Positions 42,979-52,047 of a DNA stretch of 64,000 nucleotides are shown in pieces; position 1 is the stretch's first letter; the number at the start of each line of letters is the position of its first letter. The position numbers and the translations under genes were made by a program. The notes under the pieces were generated by a model, which made no database searches, was not told where the DNA came from, and saw only the letters and a list, made by a program, of their open reading frames with translations. This stretch comes from Sporosarcina sp. Marseille-Q4943 (lineage in GTDB: Bacteria > Bacillota > Bacilli > Bacillales_A > Planococcaceae), in NCBI RefSeq assembly GCF_943736995.1, contig NZ_OX031157.1, forward strand, positions 965,001-1,029,000, given 5' to 3'.

Positions 42979-44427
42979 TCATGGTTTTCTTCTTGCCATC
43001 GTCGCCTGTTCGTATGCATATGCGTAACCAATTAGTTCAGGCTCGGAGTACGCCTTGCCGCATAGCGTTATGCAAAAAGGCTCCCCTTCCTCTGTGAAGG
43101 AAGAAGGCACCGTAATCGCCGGATATCCTGCAGCTGCGCTAAAACTGCACCCATGATCTTGCGGGAATACGAGCATATCGATTTCATGTTCGTCAAATGC
43201 CCGATCGAGGGCCAATTCCCCTGCCAAATGGCGGTTTCGCACCAATGCCTCAATATATTCCGGCTCGGTCAACGTCCCGCTCGTCCGATCCACTTTTTCC
43301 AACATCACTTGACCGAATTTCAATGTTTCATCCGGGTGTTCCTTATTGAATTGAATAATATCAGACAAGGTGCGGATCGGATTCGTCATCGACGTTTTAC
43401 CAAGATACGCATTTAGTGCCGCTTTGAATTCATACAGGAGGACATCATAACCCAAATCGTCTTCCATCGTCCCTAAATCGATATGATCGACAAGTTCAGC
43501 GCCTAATGATTCAAGCCGACGGAGAGCCTCTTCGAATTTCTCTTTCCTTTCTGTCGAAATCTCCCGCATGAAAATTGACCGGGCGATACCGATCCTTTTT
43601 CCCTTAAGCGAATTGGCATCGCACAAGGATAGCCAATCGATTCCATCGAAACGTTCAGCTTCCCTAGTGATCGGATCGGCTTCATCGTAACCGACCATCA
43701 ATCCGAATGTGATAGCCGCGTCTTCCACCGTCCGGGCAAGCGGTCCCGGTGTATCCTGGGTGAATGAAAGCGGAATGACGCCGCTTCTGCTAATCGCCCC
43801 AACAGTCGGCTTTATGCCGACGAGAGCGTTTTGTGCTGATGGATTAATGATGGAGCCGCTCGTCTCCGTACCGATGGAGACCGCCGCCATATTGGCTGCA
43901 ATTGCGGCTGCAGCTCCGGAGCTCGAACCTCCAACATCAAAAAGTCCATACGGGTTCTTCACTTGCCCTCCACGGGAACTCCACCCATTCCGCATTCGAT
44001 CCGACATGAAATTCGCCCATTCGGTCATATTCGTCTTGCCTAAGATGACAGCGCCGGCTTCCCGAAGCTTCTTCACTAAAAAAGCATCTTCCACTGCAAA
44101 ATGGTTTACCATTGCTAACGAGCCGCAGCTCGTATGCATGCCATCCTCTGTATCCATATTGTCTTTCAACAACACGGGGATGCCATGCAAAAACGACCGC
44201 ACAATTCCGCGTCGACGTTCTTCGTCAAGCGCTCTGGCGATTTGAAGGGCTTGTGGATTCAATTCAAGTACTGCATTAATATTCTGGTCCTTCTCCGCGA
44301 TTATTTCCATATACATGACGGTCAATTCTTCTGATGTAAGATGACCAGTCGCCATTTTTTCCTGCATTTGCCGGATTGTCGCTTCTTCGAGCCATTCATG
44401 CCGCATTTCATCCAATTTTCCGTTCAT
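42979..44427 (-). CDS. Amidase signature family protein
   Basis: 482 residues. The Ser-cisSer-Lys triad of the family is visible: Lys in PVLLKDN, Ser in GGSSSGAAAAIAAN (cis-Ser) and nucleophile in GTETSGSII. It hydrolyses a carboxamide; relatives act on nitrile-derived amides, peptides or Glu-tRNA, but gatBC partners are not next to it. Starts after GGGGGGATT. Confidence 0.88.
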   Translation of the reverse strand: MNGKLDEMRHEWLEEATIRQMQEKMATGHLTSEELTVMYMEIIAEKDQNINAVLELNPQALQIARALDEERRRGIVRSFLHGIPVLLKDNMDTEDGMHTSCGSLAMVNHFAVEDAFLVKKLREAGAVILGKTNMTEWANFMSDRMRNGWSSRGGQVKNPYGLFDVGGSSSGAAAAIAANMAAVSIGTETSGSIINPSAQNALVGIKPTVGAISRSGVIPLSFTQDTPGPLARTVEDAAITFGLMVGYDEADPITREAERFDGIDWLSLCDANSLKGKRIGIARSIFMREISTERKEKFEEALRRLESLGAELVDHIDLGTMEDDLGYDVLLYEFKAALNAYLGKTSMTNPIRTLSDIIQFNKEHPDETLKFGQVMLEKVDRTSGTLTEPEYIEALVRNRHLAGELALDRAFDEHEIDMLVFPQDHGCSFSAAAGYPAITVPSSFTEEGEPFCITLCGKAYSEPELIGYAYAYEQATMARRKP

Positions 44428-44449
44428 GTTAATCCCCCCAACTTCAGTT

Positions 44450-44602
44450 TCACTCTAAATTCATTGTATACTGTTTCATTAATTCATATAAAGATAGTTC
44501 ATATAGTTGTTTTCCATTAATTTTAAAGACGCCTTCTTCTACTAGGCTTTCGATTATTTTATCCCTTTTGTGTTCGAGTATAGGATTTTCTATCTTTCTC
44601 AT
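44450..44602 (-). CDS. FbpA-like small basic protein
   Basis: 50 residues from the ATG at 44602 (TAGGAGGAG upstream), beginning MRKIENPILEHKRDKIIESL and with the pattern VFKINGKQLYELSLYELMKQY that resembles Fur-regulated basic proteins FbpA of Bacilli, which help a small RNA to spare iron. I found no Fur box upstream, so the regulation is not supported by sequence here. Confidence 0.65.
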   Translation of the reverse strand: MRKIENPILEHKRDKIIESLVEEGVFKINGKQLYELSLYELMKQYTMNLE

Positions 44603-44684
44603 GGTGATAACTCCTCCTAGATTGATGCCTATCATCTATTCCACTACCACCAATTCTATAAACCATGAAGAATTAACCAAAAAA

Positions 44685-44712
44685 CCCCCGTTGCCACTAC
44701 TAGCAACAGGGA
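44685..44712 (-). terminator. Terminator of the ATP-grasp ligase gene
   Basis: On the minus strand CCCTGTTGC-loop-GCAACGGGGG followed by TTTTTTGG, directly beyond the ligase stop codon. Confidence 0.9.
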
Positions 44713-44719
44713 TTTCTGT

Positions 44720-45934
44720 TCACCATATACTATTCTTATATTTGCGGTAGTAATTGATTTGTCTCATGAAAAGATAAAGTTTTCTTTTAAAGTTTTTATC
44801 CCTTTTGTAGAAAAGTGGGTTGGCGTACTTACCTGCCTTCAATAACTGATCGATCTCTTTGCGGATTTTGGCATTGCCGACAAATTTCCGTAAGACGATT
44901 TTCGGTACGACCGTAAATAGGAATTTTTCATCTAATAATGTCAACGGTTTTTCGACGCCGTATATGAGGTCGTCGACAAAATTCTTCGCTAGGTTATGAC
45001 CGCATGACGTAATGTAGTAACTTGAACGTCCTTGACGGATATTCACTTCGAACACTTTGAACTTCCCGTCACGCTGATCGTACTTCAAATCGAAATTTGC
45101 GTAGCCGACATAGTTGAGCGCCTCTAAAAACCCTTTTAGCTTCATCATCATTTCTTCATTGTACCGAGTGATGACGGCTGTATAGTTGCCAATCGCTGTT
45201 AAGGTGTGTTCCTGCAAGACGACTTGTCCGAACGTGATCAGTTCGGATTTGCCTTTGCTGTTAATGTAGAATACGGAATCCCACATATATGTATCGTCGC
45301 CCGGAATGAAATCTTGGATGATCAAATCGTCGCGATAGCCACTTTTCTTGATTGTATCGATGACTTTCTGGATTTCTTCATAAGAATCGACTTTATACAC
45401 TTTTTGCATTCCCTCGAAGGGATGCTTGTAATATTGCACGCCATTGCTCGGTTTGATGATGACCGGGAACATGACTTCCTCATTGAAACGGTCGTCCGAT
45501 TCGCATGAATGGAAATAAGTCGCCGGCGCATCAATGCCGTGCTCTTCGCAAAGCCGGTAGAAATTCTTCTTTACAAGCAGATTATTCATCAACTCTTCTT
45601 CGATATAGTTGAATACGAAATCTGCCTGTAACTCTTGACGGTATTCGATGATCAAGCGGACATAAAGGTCATTCGTTCCGATAAGCAGAAGCTTCTTCCC
45701 TTGCGTCCTATACTTTTCCGCAACTTGTTTGAGGAAGCGGACGAATTCTTTCTTCTCCCCTAATTTCGAATTCAGCTCGATTGCGCCTGGGATTGTGCTC
45801 AGGCTTGTAAAAGATAAAGGCTCTTTACCAACGAGGATCGGATGGATACCGTATGCCTCGTGAAATGAAATCGCCATATTGTATGCATTAATATCAGTCC
45901 CTACAATGATCGGGATAAACGGATGATTTGTCAT
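44720..45934 (-). CDS. ATP-grasp carboxylate-amine ligase, D-aspartate ligase-like
   Basis: 404 residues from the ATG at 45934 (TTGGAGGAAG upstream). ATP-grasp fold: substrate domain 1-~120, Lys in FPVIIKPSNGVQYY, QDFIPGDDTYMW, GYANFDLKYDQRDGKFKVFEVN and NIRQGRSSYYIT. These blocks closely resemble Enterococcus D-aspartate ligase Aslfm, which attaches D-Asp to the L-Lys side chain of peptidoglycan precursors. In a Sporosarcina-like wall the amino acid could be D-Glu or D-Asp. No racemase is adjacent. Monocistronic. Confidence 0.8.
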   Translation of the reverse strand: MTNHPFIPIIVGTDINAYNMAISFHEAYGIHPILVGKEPLSFTSLSTIPGAIELNSKLGEKKEFVRFLKQVAEKYRTQGKKLLLIGTNDLYVRLIIEYRQELQADFVFNYIEEELMNNLLVKKNFYRLCEEHGIDAPATYFHSCESDDRFNEEVMFPVIIKPSNGVQYYKHPFEGMQKVYKVDSYEEIQKVIDTIKKSGYRDDLIIQDFIPGDDTYMWDSVFYINSKGKSELITFGQVVLQEHTLTAIGNYTAVITRYNEEMMMKLKGFLEALNYVGYANFDLKYDQRDGKFKVFEVNIRQGRSSYYITSCGHNLAKNFVDDLIYGVEKPLTLLDEKFLFTVVPKIVLRKFVGNAKIRKEIDQLLKAGKYANPLFYKRDKNFKRKLYLFMRQINYYRKYKNSIW

Positions 45935-46020
45935 AACTTCCTCCAACATGTTTTCTCTTTCTTAGTGTAGGGGTCCAGAATTTCGATGTCAATTAAGCAG
46001 GGCAGTGCGCTCGAAATAAT

Positions 46021-46716
46021 TTACGTCGTTACTATTCCTGCACGCAGAGGCTTCCAAATATTCCATGGATGCTCGGATGGCGGGGTAGACTCGAATTTGA
46101 GGACTTCCTTTGTGGTCGGATGCGGAAAAGCAAGTGTATGCGCCCATAACGCAATTTGCTGTCCCGGCCGATTTACATGCTGACCGTATTTCTGGTCCCC
46201 ATAGAGAGGTGCGCCCGATGCAGCCATCTGTACGCGGATCTGATGCGACCTCCCCGTATGGAGCTGGATGGCAAGCAAGCTCATGCCGTCCTTCCTTTCA
46301 ATCGTTTCATAATGAAGGACCGCCTTCTTTCCCCCAGGGTGGGACGCCTTGACAGTATGGACCTTGTTTTTCTTGGCATCCTTCCACAGATGATGCTCCA
46401 AAAGGCCACCGTGACCTAAATCTCCTCGGACGACAGCCAAATACGTTCGCTCCATCTCTCTCTTCCGTAGCACGTCGGATAGACGGGACGCTGCTTTTGA
46501 CGTTTTTGCAAATACGAGGACGCCCCCTACCGGACGGTCCAACCGATGCACGAGGCCCAAATAGACGTTACCTGGTTTTTGATGACGCTCCTTCAGATCC
46601 GCCTTCAATAACGTCAATAAATCTTGATCCCCGCTGTCGTCTGCCTGTACTGGCATATTGACTGGTTTCTCTACGACGAGTAGATGATTGTCTTCATATA
46701 AAATGCGTATGGTCAT
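46021..46716 (-). CDS. RluA-family RNA pseudouridine synthase
   Basis: 231 residues without an S4 domain. The catalytic Asp is in GLVHRLDRPVGGVLVFAK, followed by LHTGRSHQIRVQM. Short RluA-type members act on rRNA or tRNA; which site is unknown. AAGGAG precedes the ATG. Confidence 0.9.
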   Translation of the reverse strand: MTIRILYEDNHLLVVEKPVNMPVQADDSGDQDLLTLLKADLKERHQKPGNVYLGLVHRLDRPVGGVLVFAKTSKAASRLSDVLRKREMERTYLAVVRGDLGHGGLLEHHLWKDAKKNKVHTVKASHPGGKKAVLHYETIERKDGMSLLAIQLHTGRSHQIRVQMAASGAPLYGDQKYGQHVNRPGQQIALWAHTLAFPHPTTKEVLKFESTPPSEHPWNIWKPLRAGIVTT

Positions 46717-46912
46717 ATTTCATTGCTCCTTGTAATAGAATCTTCGGATAAGTTTCCGTATCGAATGATTCGCTCTTCATTTTGGATCGCCTCCATTCCG
46801 TCTATCATACTATATATATCCCATCATTTCCGACAAAACTGGTAGATGAATGGTGGCATTAGATGGGAAACGGATGCCGTGCATCAATTCCACATCTTAT
46901 TTTACACAAATG

Positions 46913-46944
46913 AAAAAAGCCGACAATTTATGTCCGGCTTTTTT
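46913..46944. terminator. Terminator after GDPD gene
   Basis: Perfect nine-bp stem AAAAAAGCC/GGCTTTTTT with a 14-nt loop; lies between the GDPD stop and the region upstream of the pseudouridine synthase. Confidence 0.85.
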
Positions 46945-46949
46945 GTAAA

Positions 46950-47783
46950 TTATTCCTGCACCAAGTAGATTGGTTCATCCGTCGGCCAAATTGAAAAGTC
47001 CGATATAATGCCATCCACGCCAAACTTCTGCGCTTTCGCCACTAACCGCTTATCCTTCTTCGACCAGACGAGGACTTTGCCTCCACGTTCGTGGATATTA
47101 TCAACCATCCTTTTACTTAAAAAGGAAACGTTGAAATTAATATAAGATGCAAATGATGTAAGCTCATCTAACTTCTTTGCGGTTAAAATCGACTCCGAAG
47201 GGTGAATAAGGACTGCTACTTCAATTTCAGGCAACAAGGAGTTTATTTTCCTCATGGAATCCACATCGAATGATTGGATGATAATTGAGCTCATGTCGTC
47301 ATAATCCATTAATAATGAAACGACCTTTTCCTCGATTCCCGGATAGGATTGCGGGTTCTTCAGTTCAATCAATAATCCGACCTGGTCATAAAATTCTTCC
47401 AATAATTCATTGAGTGTCATAATCGGCTCGCCTTTGAACTCTTCACCGAACCTTCCACCTGCGTCCAGCGCCTTCAGCTCAGCTAATGTGTAATCCTTAA
47501 TGTAACCGTTGCCATTTGTAGTGCGATCGATTTTATCGTCATGCATAATGACAAGTTCGCCATCCTTCGAAAGGTGGACATCACATTCAAGATAGTCTGC
47601 ACGTAGCTCGACTGCTTTATGGAAAGCGGAACGGGTATTTTCAGGTGCAAAACCGGAAGCTCCCCGGTGTGCAACGCTGATCATATTAGGAGTGTGGACC
47701 CTTTTTGTCTGATCATTGAACCCAAAAAGGAGAAACAGGCACGCCCCGACGATTGCCATGCAAAACAGATTATGTCTTCTCAT
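46950..47783 (-). CDS. Glycerophosphodiester phosphodiesterase (GDPD)
   Basis: 277 residues with an N-terminal uncleaved or signal-anchor hydrophobic segment (about 6-22). TIM-barrel GDPD domain with HRGASGFAPENT, the catalytic second His and metal ligands in LECDVHLSKDGELVIMHD, and LIELKNP. Hydrolyses glycerophosphodiesters to glycerol-3-phosphate and an alcohol, probably outside the membrane. GGGGAATTC precedes the ATG. Confidence 0.92.
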   Translation of the reverse strand: MRRHNLFCMAIVGACLFLLFGFNDQTKRVHTPNMISVAHRGASGFAPENTRSAFHKAVELRADYLECDVHLSKDGELVIMHDDKIDRTTNGNGYIKDYTLAELKALDAGGRFGEEFKGEPIMTLNELLEEFYDQVGLLIELKNPQSYPGIEEKVVSLLMDYDDMSSIIIQSFDVDSMRKINSLLPEIEVAVLIHPSESILTAKKLDELTSFASYINFNVSFLSKRMVDNIHERGGKVLVWSKKDKRLVAKAQKFGVDGIISDFSIWPTDEPIYLVQE

Positions 47784-48090
47784 ATGAATTCCCCGCTTCT
47801 CTCATCGGATTTCTAGCAACAATTAAGCTGATATCCGAATTATCTTTCTATTATATTATCATATATATATAGTCTTGAATACCTTTATATTCGTAATGAG
47901 CTAAAAGTATTACGATATTTTCACAACACCATTTATATAATTGTATGCGCTTCCAATATAAAGTAATAGTACTAATCGTCAAAATACTGTTTACAAACAA
48001 TTTTCACCCTGATATATTGGATATCACTTAAGACTAGGAATTAAATTCATTGTCTGAAGAATAACTGTATTGCATCTAGGAGGAGCCATC
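47784..48090. other. AT-rich divergent promoter region
   Basis: About 300 bp with no credible open frame. The plus-strand promoter at 47990-48018 is the only clear signal. A run ATATATATA near 47862 and several short A/T tracts occur; no riboswitch or operator was recognised. Confidence 0.5.
47990..48018 (+). promoter_or_regulatory. Promoter of the membrane transporter-amidohydrolase operon
   Basis: TTTACA (47990-47995), 17-bp spacer, TATATT (48013-48018), giving a ~70-nt leader. Confidence 0.65.
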
Positions 48091-49260
48091 ATGTTAAGTA
48101 ATCCTGTAATCGCTACAACATTAATTTTCACTCTTATAGCATTAGGCGAATGGCTGTCGATTGTGACAAGGGCCAGAATCCCGATGCTTCTCACCGCGAT
48201 GGTAGGATTCCTTATCCTCATTTGGACAGGCATCTTCCCTAAGGACATTCTGGAAAAGTCCCAATTTCCCGCTCTGGGGGCAATCTTAATCGGTCCCGCA
48301 ATTTTGCATATGGGAACAATGATTCCTTTCTCACTGCTAAAAAGCCAATTCAAAGCTGTTCTTATCGCTCTTGGAGGCATCATCGTTTCCGGAATTCTCA
48401 TATTGACAATCATTCCTTTGATTTTTGATTACCCGACTGCTGTTGCAGGAGTAGGTCCGATTAGCGGAGGCATCATTGCCCTTATTATCACGTCGGAAAA
48501 ACTGAAGGAACTCGGACTTACGAGCCTTGTTATTATTCCTGCCCTGATCGTAGCTTTCCAAGGGCTCATGGGAATGCCGCTTGCAATGAATTTCATGAGA
48601 AAATACGCAGTAAAAATACAGGAAGCTATCGATAATGGAACCTTCGTCCCTATGGTCTCTGAAGAGGAGACTTTGAAGGAAGAAGAAAAAAGCAAGAAAC
48701 AAGGTCCTTTCAAATCGAGCACGACGTTAAAATTATTCTATATTTTTGTCGGTGCGTCCATCGGGGTTGCCCTCGGTTCAGTCACACCGGTTCACTATAC
48801 TCTTTGGTGTCTCGCAATTGGCGTCATCGGACTAAAAATCGGAATCTTCGAACCGAAAACGTTGGAAAAGGCTAATTCATTCACAATTACGATGATCGGC
48901 ATCATCTTTGTTGTCATCGGGTCGATGGCAGGCGTCACACCTTCTCAAGTGCTTAGCAATTTGCCTAGCATCATTCTTATTCTCGTAATCGGTACTTTTG
49001 GCATTGCTGTCGGTGGATTCCTTATGTCCAAGCTCGTGAAATGGCACCCGTATAAAGGAATGCCTGTCGCATTAACGGCATTATTCGGTTTTCCTGGCGA
49101 TTATATTCTTTGTGAGGAAGTGAGCCGAAGCATCGCAAGAAATGAGAAAGAGGCGAAGGCGATTTTCGATGAATTATTGGCACCGATGCTTATCGGCGGA
49201 TTTACAACTGTCACAGTAGCATCAGTCGTTATTGCCGGCATTTTAGTTCAAACATTATAA
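48091..49260 (+). CDS. Polytopic membrane protein, probable transporter
   Basis: 389 residues from the ATG at 48091 (AGGAGGAG upstream). About ten hydrophobic segments separated by a charged cytoplasmic loop (~180-205, EEETLKEEEKSKKQG) in the middle, suggesting two five-helix halves like Na+-coupled carboxylate/glutamate carriers. I do not recognise a named family. It is followed after 16 bp by an amidohydrolase gene, so it may import that enzyme's substrate. Confidence 0.7.
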   Translation: MLSNPVIATTLIFTLIALGEWLSIVTRARIPMLLTAMVGFLILIWTGIFPKDILEKSQFPALGAILIGPAILHMGTMIPFSLLKSQFKAVLIALGGIIVSGILILTIIPLIFDYPTAVAGVGPISGGIIALIITSEKLKELGLTSLVIIPALIVAFQGLMGMPLAMNFMRKYAVKIQEAIDNGTFVPMVSEEETLKEEEKSKKQGPFKSSTTLKLFYIFVGASIGVALGSVTPVHYTLWCLAIGVIGLKIGIFEPKTLEKANSFTITMIGIIFVVIGSMAGVTPSQVLSNLPSIILILVIGTFGIAVGGFLMSKLVKWHPYKGMPVALTALFGFPGDYILCEEVSRSIARNEKEAKAIFDELLAPMLIGGFTTVTVASVVIAGILVQTL

Positions 49261-49276
49261 TTCGGAGGGATATATG

Positions 49277-50521
49277 ATGGCAAAGACAATTATTCGTAAC
49301 GGATCGGTTATCGATGGCAACGGCGGTGAACCGAAGCAAGGCCAGATTGTAGTGATTGATGGGGATCGTATCGATTACGTCGGTAACGAAAGCGGCTATG
49401 CAGCGACTGGGGATGAAACGGTTATCGACGCGGAGGGCGGAACAGTCCTCCCCGGCTTCATCGATACGCACGTCCATATGATGTTGGAATTCTCACCAAT
49501 CCAAGAACGATTGGCTACTCCTTTTTCATTCATGTATTATCAGGCGGCGCAATATTTGAAAGCGACATTGGATGCTGGCGTCACTTCCGTACGGGATGCG
49601 CTCGGCACTGATCTAGGCGTAAAAAAAGCTGTAGACGAAGGCCTCATTCCAGGACCACGCTTGCAGCTCAGCATCAACGCGTTGACAATTACGGGCGGGC
49701 ATGGTGATGGCTATACGGTTTCCGGCAATGTGCTCGATCTGTTGCCTTCTCCATATCCTGGCATGCCGAACGGAGTTTGCGATGGCGTGGAAGAAGTCCG
49801 CAAAAAGACGCGTGAAATGCTTCGTGCAGGGGCGGAGGTCATTAAAGTGCATGCGACCGGAGGCGTATTGAGCGCAACCGATCATCCGGAATTCACTCAA
49901 TTCTCGTTAGAAGAGTTGAAGGTCATCGTCGAGGAAGGGCGTTTCCGGAAAGGCGTCAAAGTCATGGCCCATGCACAAGGGGCGGAAGGAATTAAAAACG
50001 CCGTCCGGGCAGGTGTCCATTCCATCGAGCACGGCATCTTCATTGACGACGAAGCAATCGATCTGATGCTCGAAAATGGAACGTACCTCGTTCCGACACT
50101 TCTTGCTCCTGTCGCCGTTTTGGAAACCGCCGCAGAAACGGGAATGCCCGAAACGGCCGTCCAGAAATCGAAGGAAGTCATCCAGCACCATATTGAAAGT
50201 TTCCAGAAAGCGTATAAGGCCGGCGTAAAAATCGCAATGGGAACTGACGCAGGCGTCATGAAGCACGGCACGAACCTCCGCGAGCTTGGCCTGATGGCGG
50301 ATGCTGGCATGACTCCGATGGATGCGATTGTCGCCTCCACTAAAACGGCCGCTGAATGTTTAGGGTGGGAGGATCAAGTTGGAACGCTTGAAACAGGAAA
50401 GCTAGCGGATATTATTATCGTAAAAGGCGATCCGCTCGAAGATATCCATTCCCTCGCAAACAACGACAATATCCAAGTCGTCATCAAAGGCGGTAAAGTG
50501 GAGAAAGATTTAACTGCATAA
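49277..50521 (+). CDS. Metal-dependent amidohydrolase (imidazolonepropionase/Xaa dipeptidase-like)
   Basis: 414 residues from the second of two adjacent ATGs (49277), eight nt after GGAGG. The binuclear amidohydrolase motifs are complete: HVH in DTHVHMM, carboxylated Lys in EVIKVHATGG, His in MAHAQG, His in SIEHGIF and Asp in MGTDAG. This subgroup includes enzymes that cleave Xaa-Arg/Lys/Pro dipeptides and N-acyl amino acids. Coupled to the transporter upstream. Confidence 0.87.
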   Translation: MAKTIIRNGSVIDGNGGEPKQGQIVVIDGDRIDYVGNESGYAATGDETVIDAEGGTVLPGFIDTHVHMMLEFSPIQERLATPFSFMYYQAAQYLKATLDAGVTSVRDALGTDLGVKKAVDEGLIPGPRLQLSINALTITGGHGDGYTVSGNVLDLLPSPYPGMPNGVCDGVEEVRKKTREMLRAGAEVIKVHATGGVLSATDHPEFTQFSLEELKVIVEEGRFRKGVKVMAHAQGAEGIKNAVRAGVHSIEHGIFIDDEAIDLMLENGTYLVPTLLAPVAVLETAAETGMPETAVQKSKEVIQHHIESFQKAYKAGVKIAMGTDAGVMKHGTNLRELGLMADAGMTPMDAIVASTKTAAECLGWEDQVGTLETGKLADIIIVKGDPLEDIHSLANNDNIQVVIKGGKVEKDLTA

Positions 50522-50553
50522 TAATGATGAATGGCCACTGCGGTGGCCTTTTC

Positions 50554-50597
50554 AGACTGTAGACAAACACCCTGAATTTTCGGTTTGCCTACAGTCT
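50554..50597 (+). terminator. Terminator of the amidohydrolase operon
   Basis: Fifteen-nt arms AGACTGTAGACAAAC/GTTTGCCTACAGTCT with one mismatch, followed by TTTTTTC. A smaller hairpin GGCCACTGCGGTGGCC at 50533-50548 lies just before it. Confidence 0.92.
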
Positions 50598-50630
50598 TTT
50601 TTCTTTTAAAATAGAGATAAAGCTAACAGT

Positions 50631-50757
50631 GTTGATTTACGCTGCGAGCGGACGCTTTCCGCGGGCACGGCTTCAGCCGCTTCCCTCGCTGCGCTCAGTC
50701 CAGGGTCTTCAGCTCGTGCTGTTCCCGCAGGAGTCGCCGCTCTCCGCTCCAATCAAC
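50631..50757 (+). repeat. Dispersed element, copy F (plus orientation)
   Basis: GTTGATTTACG at the left, GCGGACGCTTTCCGCGGGC, centre CTCGCTGCGCTCAG, GCAGGAGTCGCCG and CTCCAATCAAC at the right. Pairs head-in with copy G around the IS1182 fragment. Confidence 0.94.
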
Positions 50758-50784
50758 GGAGTGCCCTACTAACCGAATGAGGTA

Positions 50785-50979
50785 ATGGATATGATGACGA
50801 AGAATCAAATTAATGAACGTGAACAGTTGGAGATGCTAACCATAGAGCAGTTGGTTCCTCATGACCATCTGGTGCACAAACTGGATGCTTCCCTTGATTT
50901 TTCCTTCAACTATCCATTAGTTGAAGATCTGTATTCAACCATTGGACGAGGAGAGCGCCGGCTATGGAGGCTGAAATGA
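50785..50979 (+). pseudogene. IS1182-family transposase, N-terminal remnant
   Basis: Sixty-four codons. The segment QLVPHDHLVHKLDASLDFSFNYPLVEDLYST matches (as shorter blocks EQLVPHDHLV and FSFNYPLVEDLYST) the conserved start of IS1182-type transposases. After residue 55 the similarity ends and a stop follows at once; the catalytic DDE domain (some 400 residues) is absent. It lies between repeats F and G. Confidence 0.85.
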
Positions 50980-50993
50980 TACCCCTATTTCCA

Positions 50994-51119
50994 GTTGATT
51001 GGAGTGCAGGGCGGCGACTCCTGGGGGATTAGCGCAGCGTGAAGACCCCGCAGGAGCTAAGCGACGAGGAGGCTGAGGGCAAGCCCCCCGGAAAGCGTCC
51101 GCCCGGAACGGAAATCAAC
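50994..51119 (-). repeat. Dispersed element, copy G (minus orientation)
   Basis: GTTGATTGGAGTG, GGCGGCGACTCCTGGGGG, centre with GCAGGAGCTAAGCGACGAGG, CCCGGAAAGCGTCCGCCC and GGAAATCAAC. Opposite orientation to F; the IS1182 fragment lies between. Confidence 0.93.
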
Positions 51120-51175
51120 GTTATTTCAGTCTACTGACAGATAAAATGTACATGTTTAGACAAAAGGGTTGGAAA

Positions 51176-51192
51176 GGCCACTGCGGTGGCCT
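51176..51192 (+). repeat. Second copy of the GGCCACTGCGGTGGCC hairpin
   Basis: The sequence GGCCACTGCGGTGGCCTTT at 51176-51194 is identical to that at 50533-50551. The two copies lie on either side of the F-IS1182-G block. Confidence 0.8.
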
Positions 51193-51251
51193 TTGATTCG
51201 TGCCACTTCTATAAATGGTATACTATTCTTACTTGTTAGGAGGCTGATAGA

Positions 51252-51995
51252 ATGGATAGTGAACGATACCTCAACCGTTTTCAAGCATCAAGCGCCAACA
51301 AACCTTCCCTGCAACAGCTCTCGGAACTGCAACGTCTACATATGACCGAAGTGCCATTTGAAAACCTTGATGTCATCCGCCGGGTTCCGATCTACTTGAA
51401 CTTGCAGTCGATTTACGAAAAGATTGTCCTCCGAAATCGCGGAGGCTATTGTTATGAATTGAACGGGTTATTCCATTGGCTGTTAAAACAGCTTGGATAT
51501 GATGCTTCCCTCATTGCTGCCACTGTCTTCCGGCCGAACGGAAAATGGGCAAAGCCCGACACGCATGCCGCCATTCTCGTCCGTTTGGATGAACCATACC
51601 TTGTCGATGTCGGATTCGGAGATTCCACCATACTCCCCATCCCATTGAACGGCATCTCACAAACCGATGTGAGCGGAACTTACGCAGTACAGCAAGCCGG
51701 GAATGATACCTTTGAATTGGCCAGAAGCCGGAATGGCGAATCTCGACCACTGTATCGGTTTTCTACAATTGAAAAGCAACTCGTCGACTTCCATGAAGGC
51801 TGCGTATTCAATCAAGTCTCACCCGAATCGACCTTCACCCATGTCGACATCGTCACTAAAGCTACACTTGCAGGCAGAATGACAATAAAAGACCGAGAGC
51901 TGACAATATCCGAGAATGGATTGATAAGCTCCAAATCTCTCACTGAAAGTGAAAAAGAAGCGATTCTCTTGGATTCATTCGGTATAAAAATATAG
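51252..51995 (+). CDS. Arylamine N-acetyltransferase (NAT)
   Basis: 247 residues. Catalytic triad C67 (RGGYCYELN), H105 (DTHAAILV) and D119 (VDVGFGD). Transfers acetyl from acetyl-CoA to arylamines, hydrazines or related amines. AGGAGG precedes the ATG. Stand-alone gene. Confidence 0.93.
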   Translation: MDSERYLNRFQASSANKPSLQQLSELQRLHMTEVPFENLDVIRRVPIYLNLQSIYEKIVLRNRGGYCYELNGLFHWLLKQLGYDASLIAATVFRPNGKWAKPDTHAAILVRLDEPYLVDVGFGDSTILPIPLNGISQTDVSGTYAVQQAGNDTFELARSRNGESRPLYRFSTIEKQLVDFHEGCVFNQVSPESTFTHVDIVTKATLAGRMTIKDRELTISENGLISSKSLTESEKEAILLDSFGIKI

Positions 51996-51997
51996 TA

Positions 51998-52042
51998 AAA
52001 AAATGAACGGCGAAGGATGCTATCCTTTACCGTTCATTTTTT
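51998..52042. terminator. Bidirectional terminator between nat and rsbR-like gene
   Basis: Stem AAAAAATGAACGG/CCGTTCATTTTTT extended inward by AAGGAT/ATCCTT, between convergent genes. Confidence 0.93.
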
Positions 52043-52047
52043 AGCCA

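Noticed and set aside
44603..44680. Fur box before the FbpA-like gene
   Set aside because: The only inverted repeat (TGAT-AGGC-ATCA) does not fit the 7-1-7 Fur consensus.
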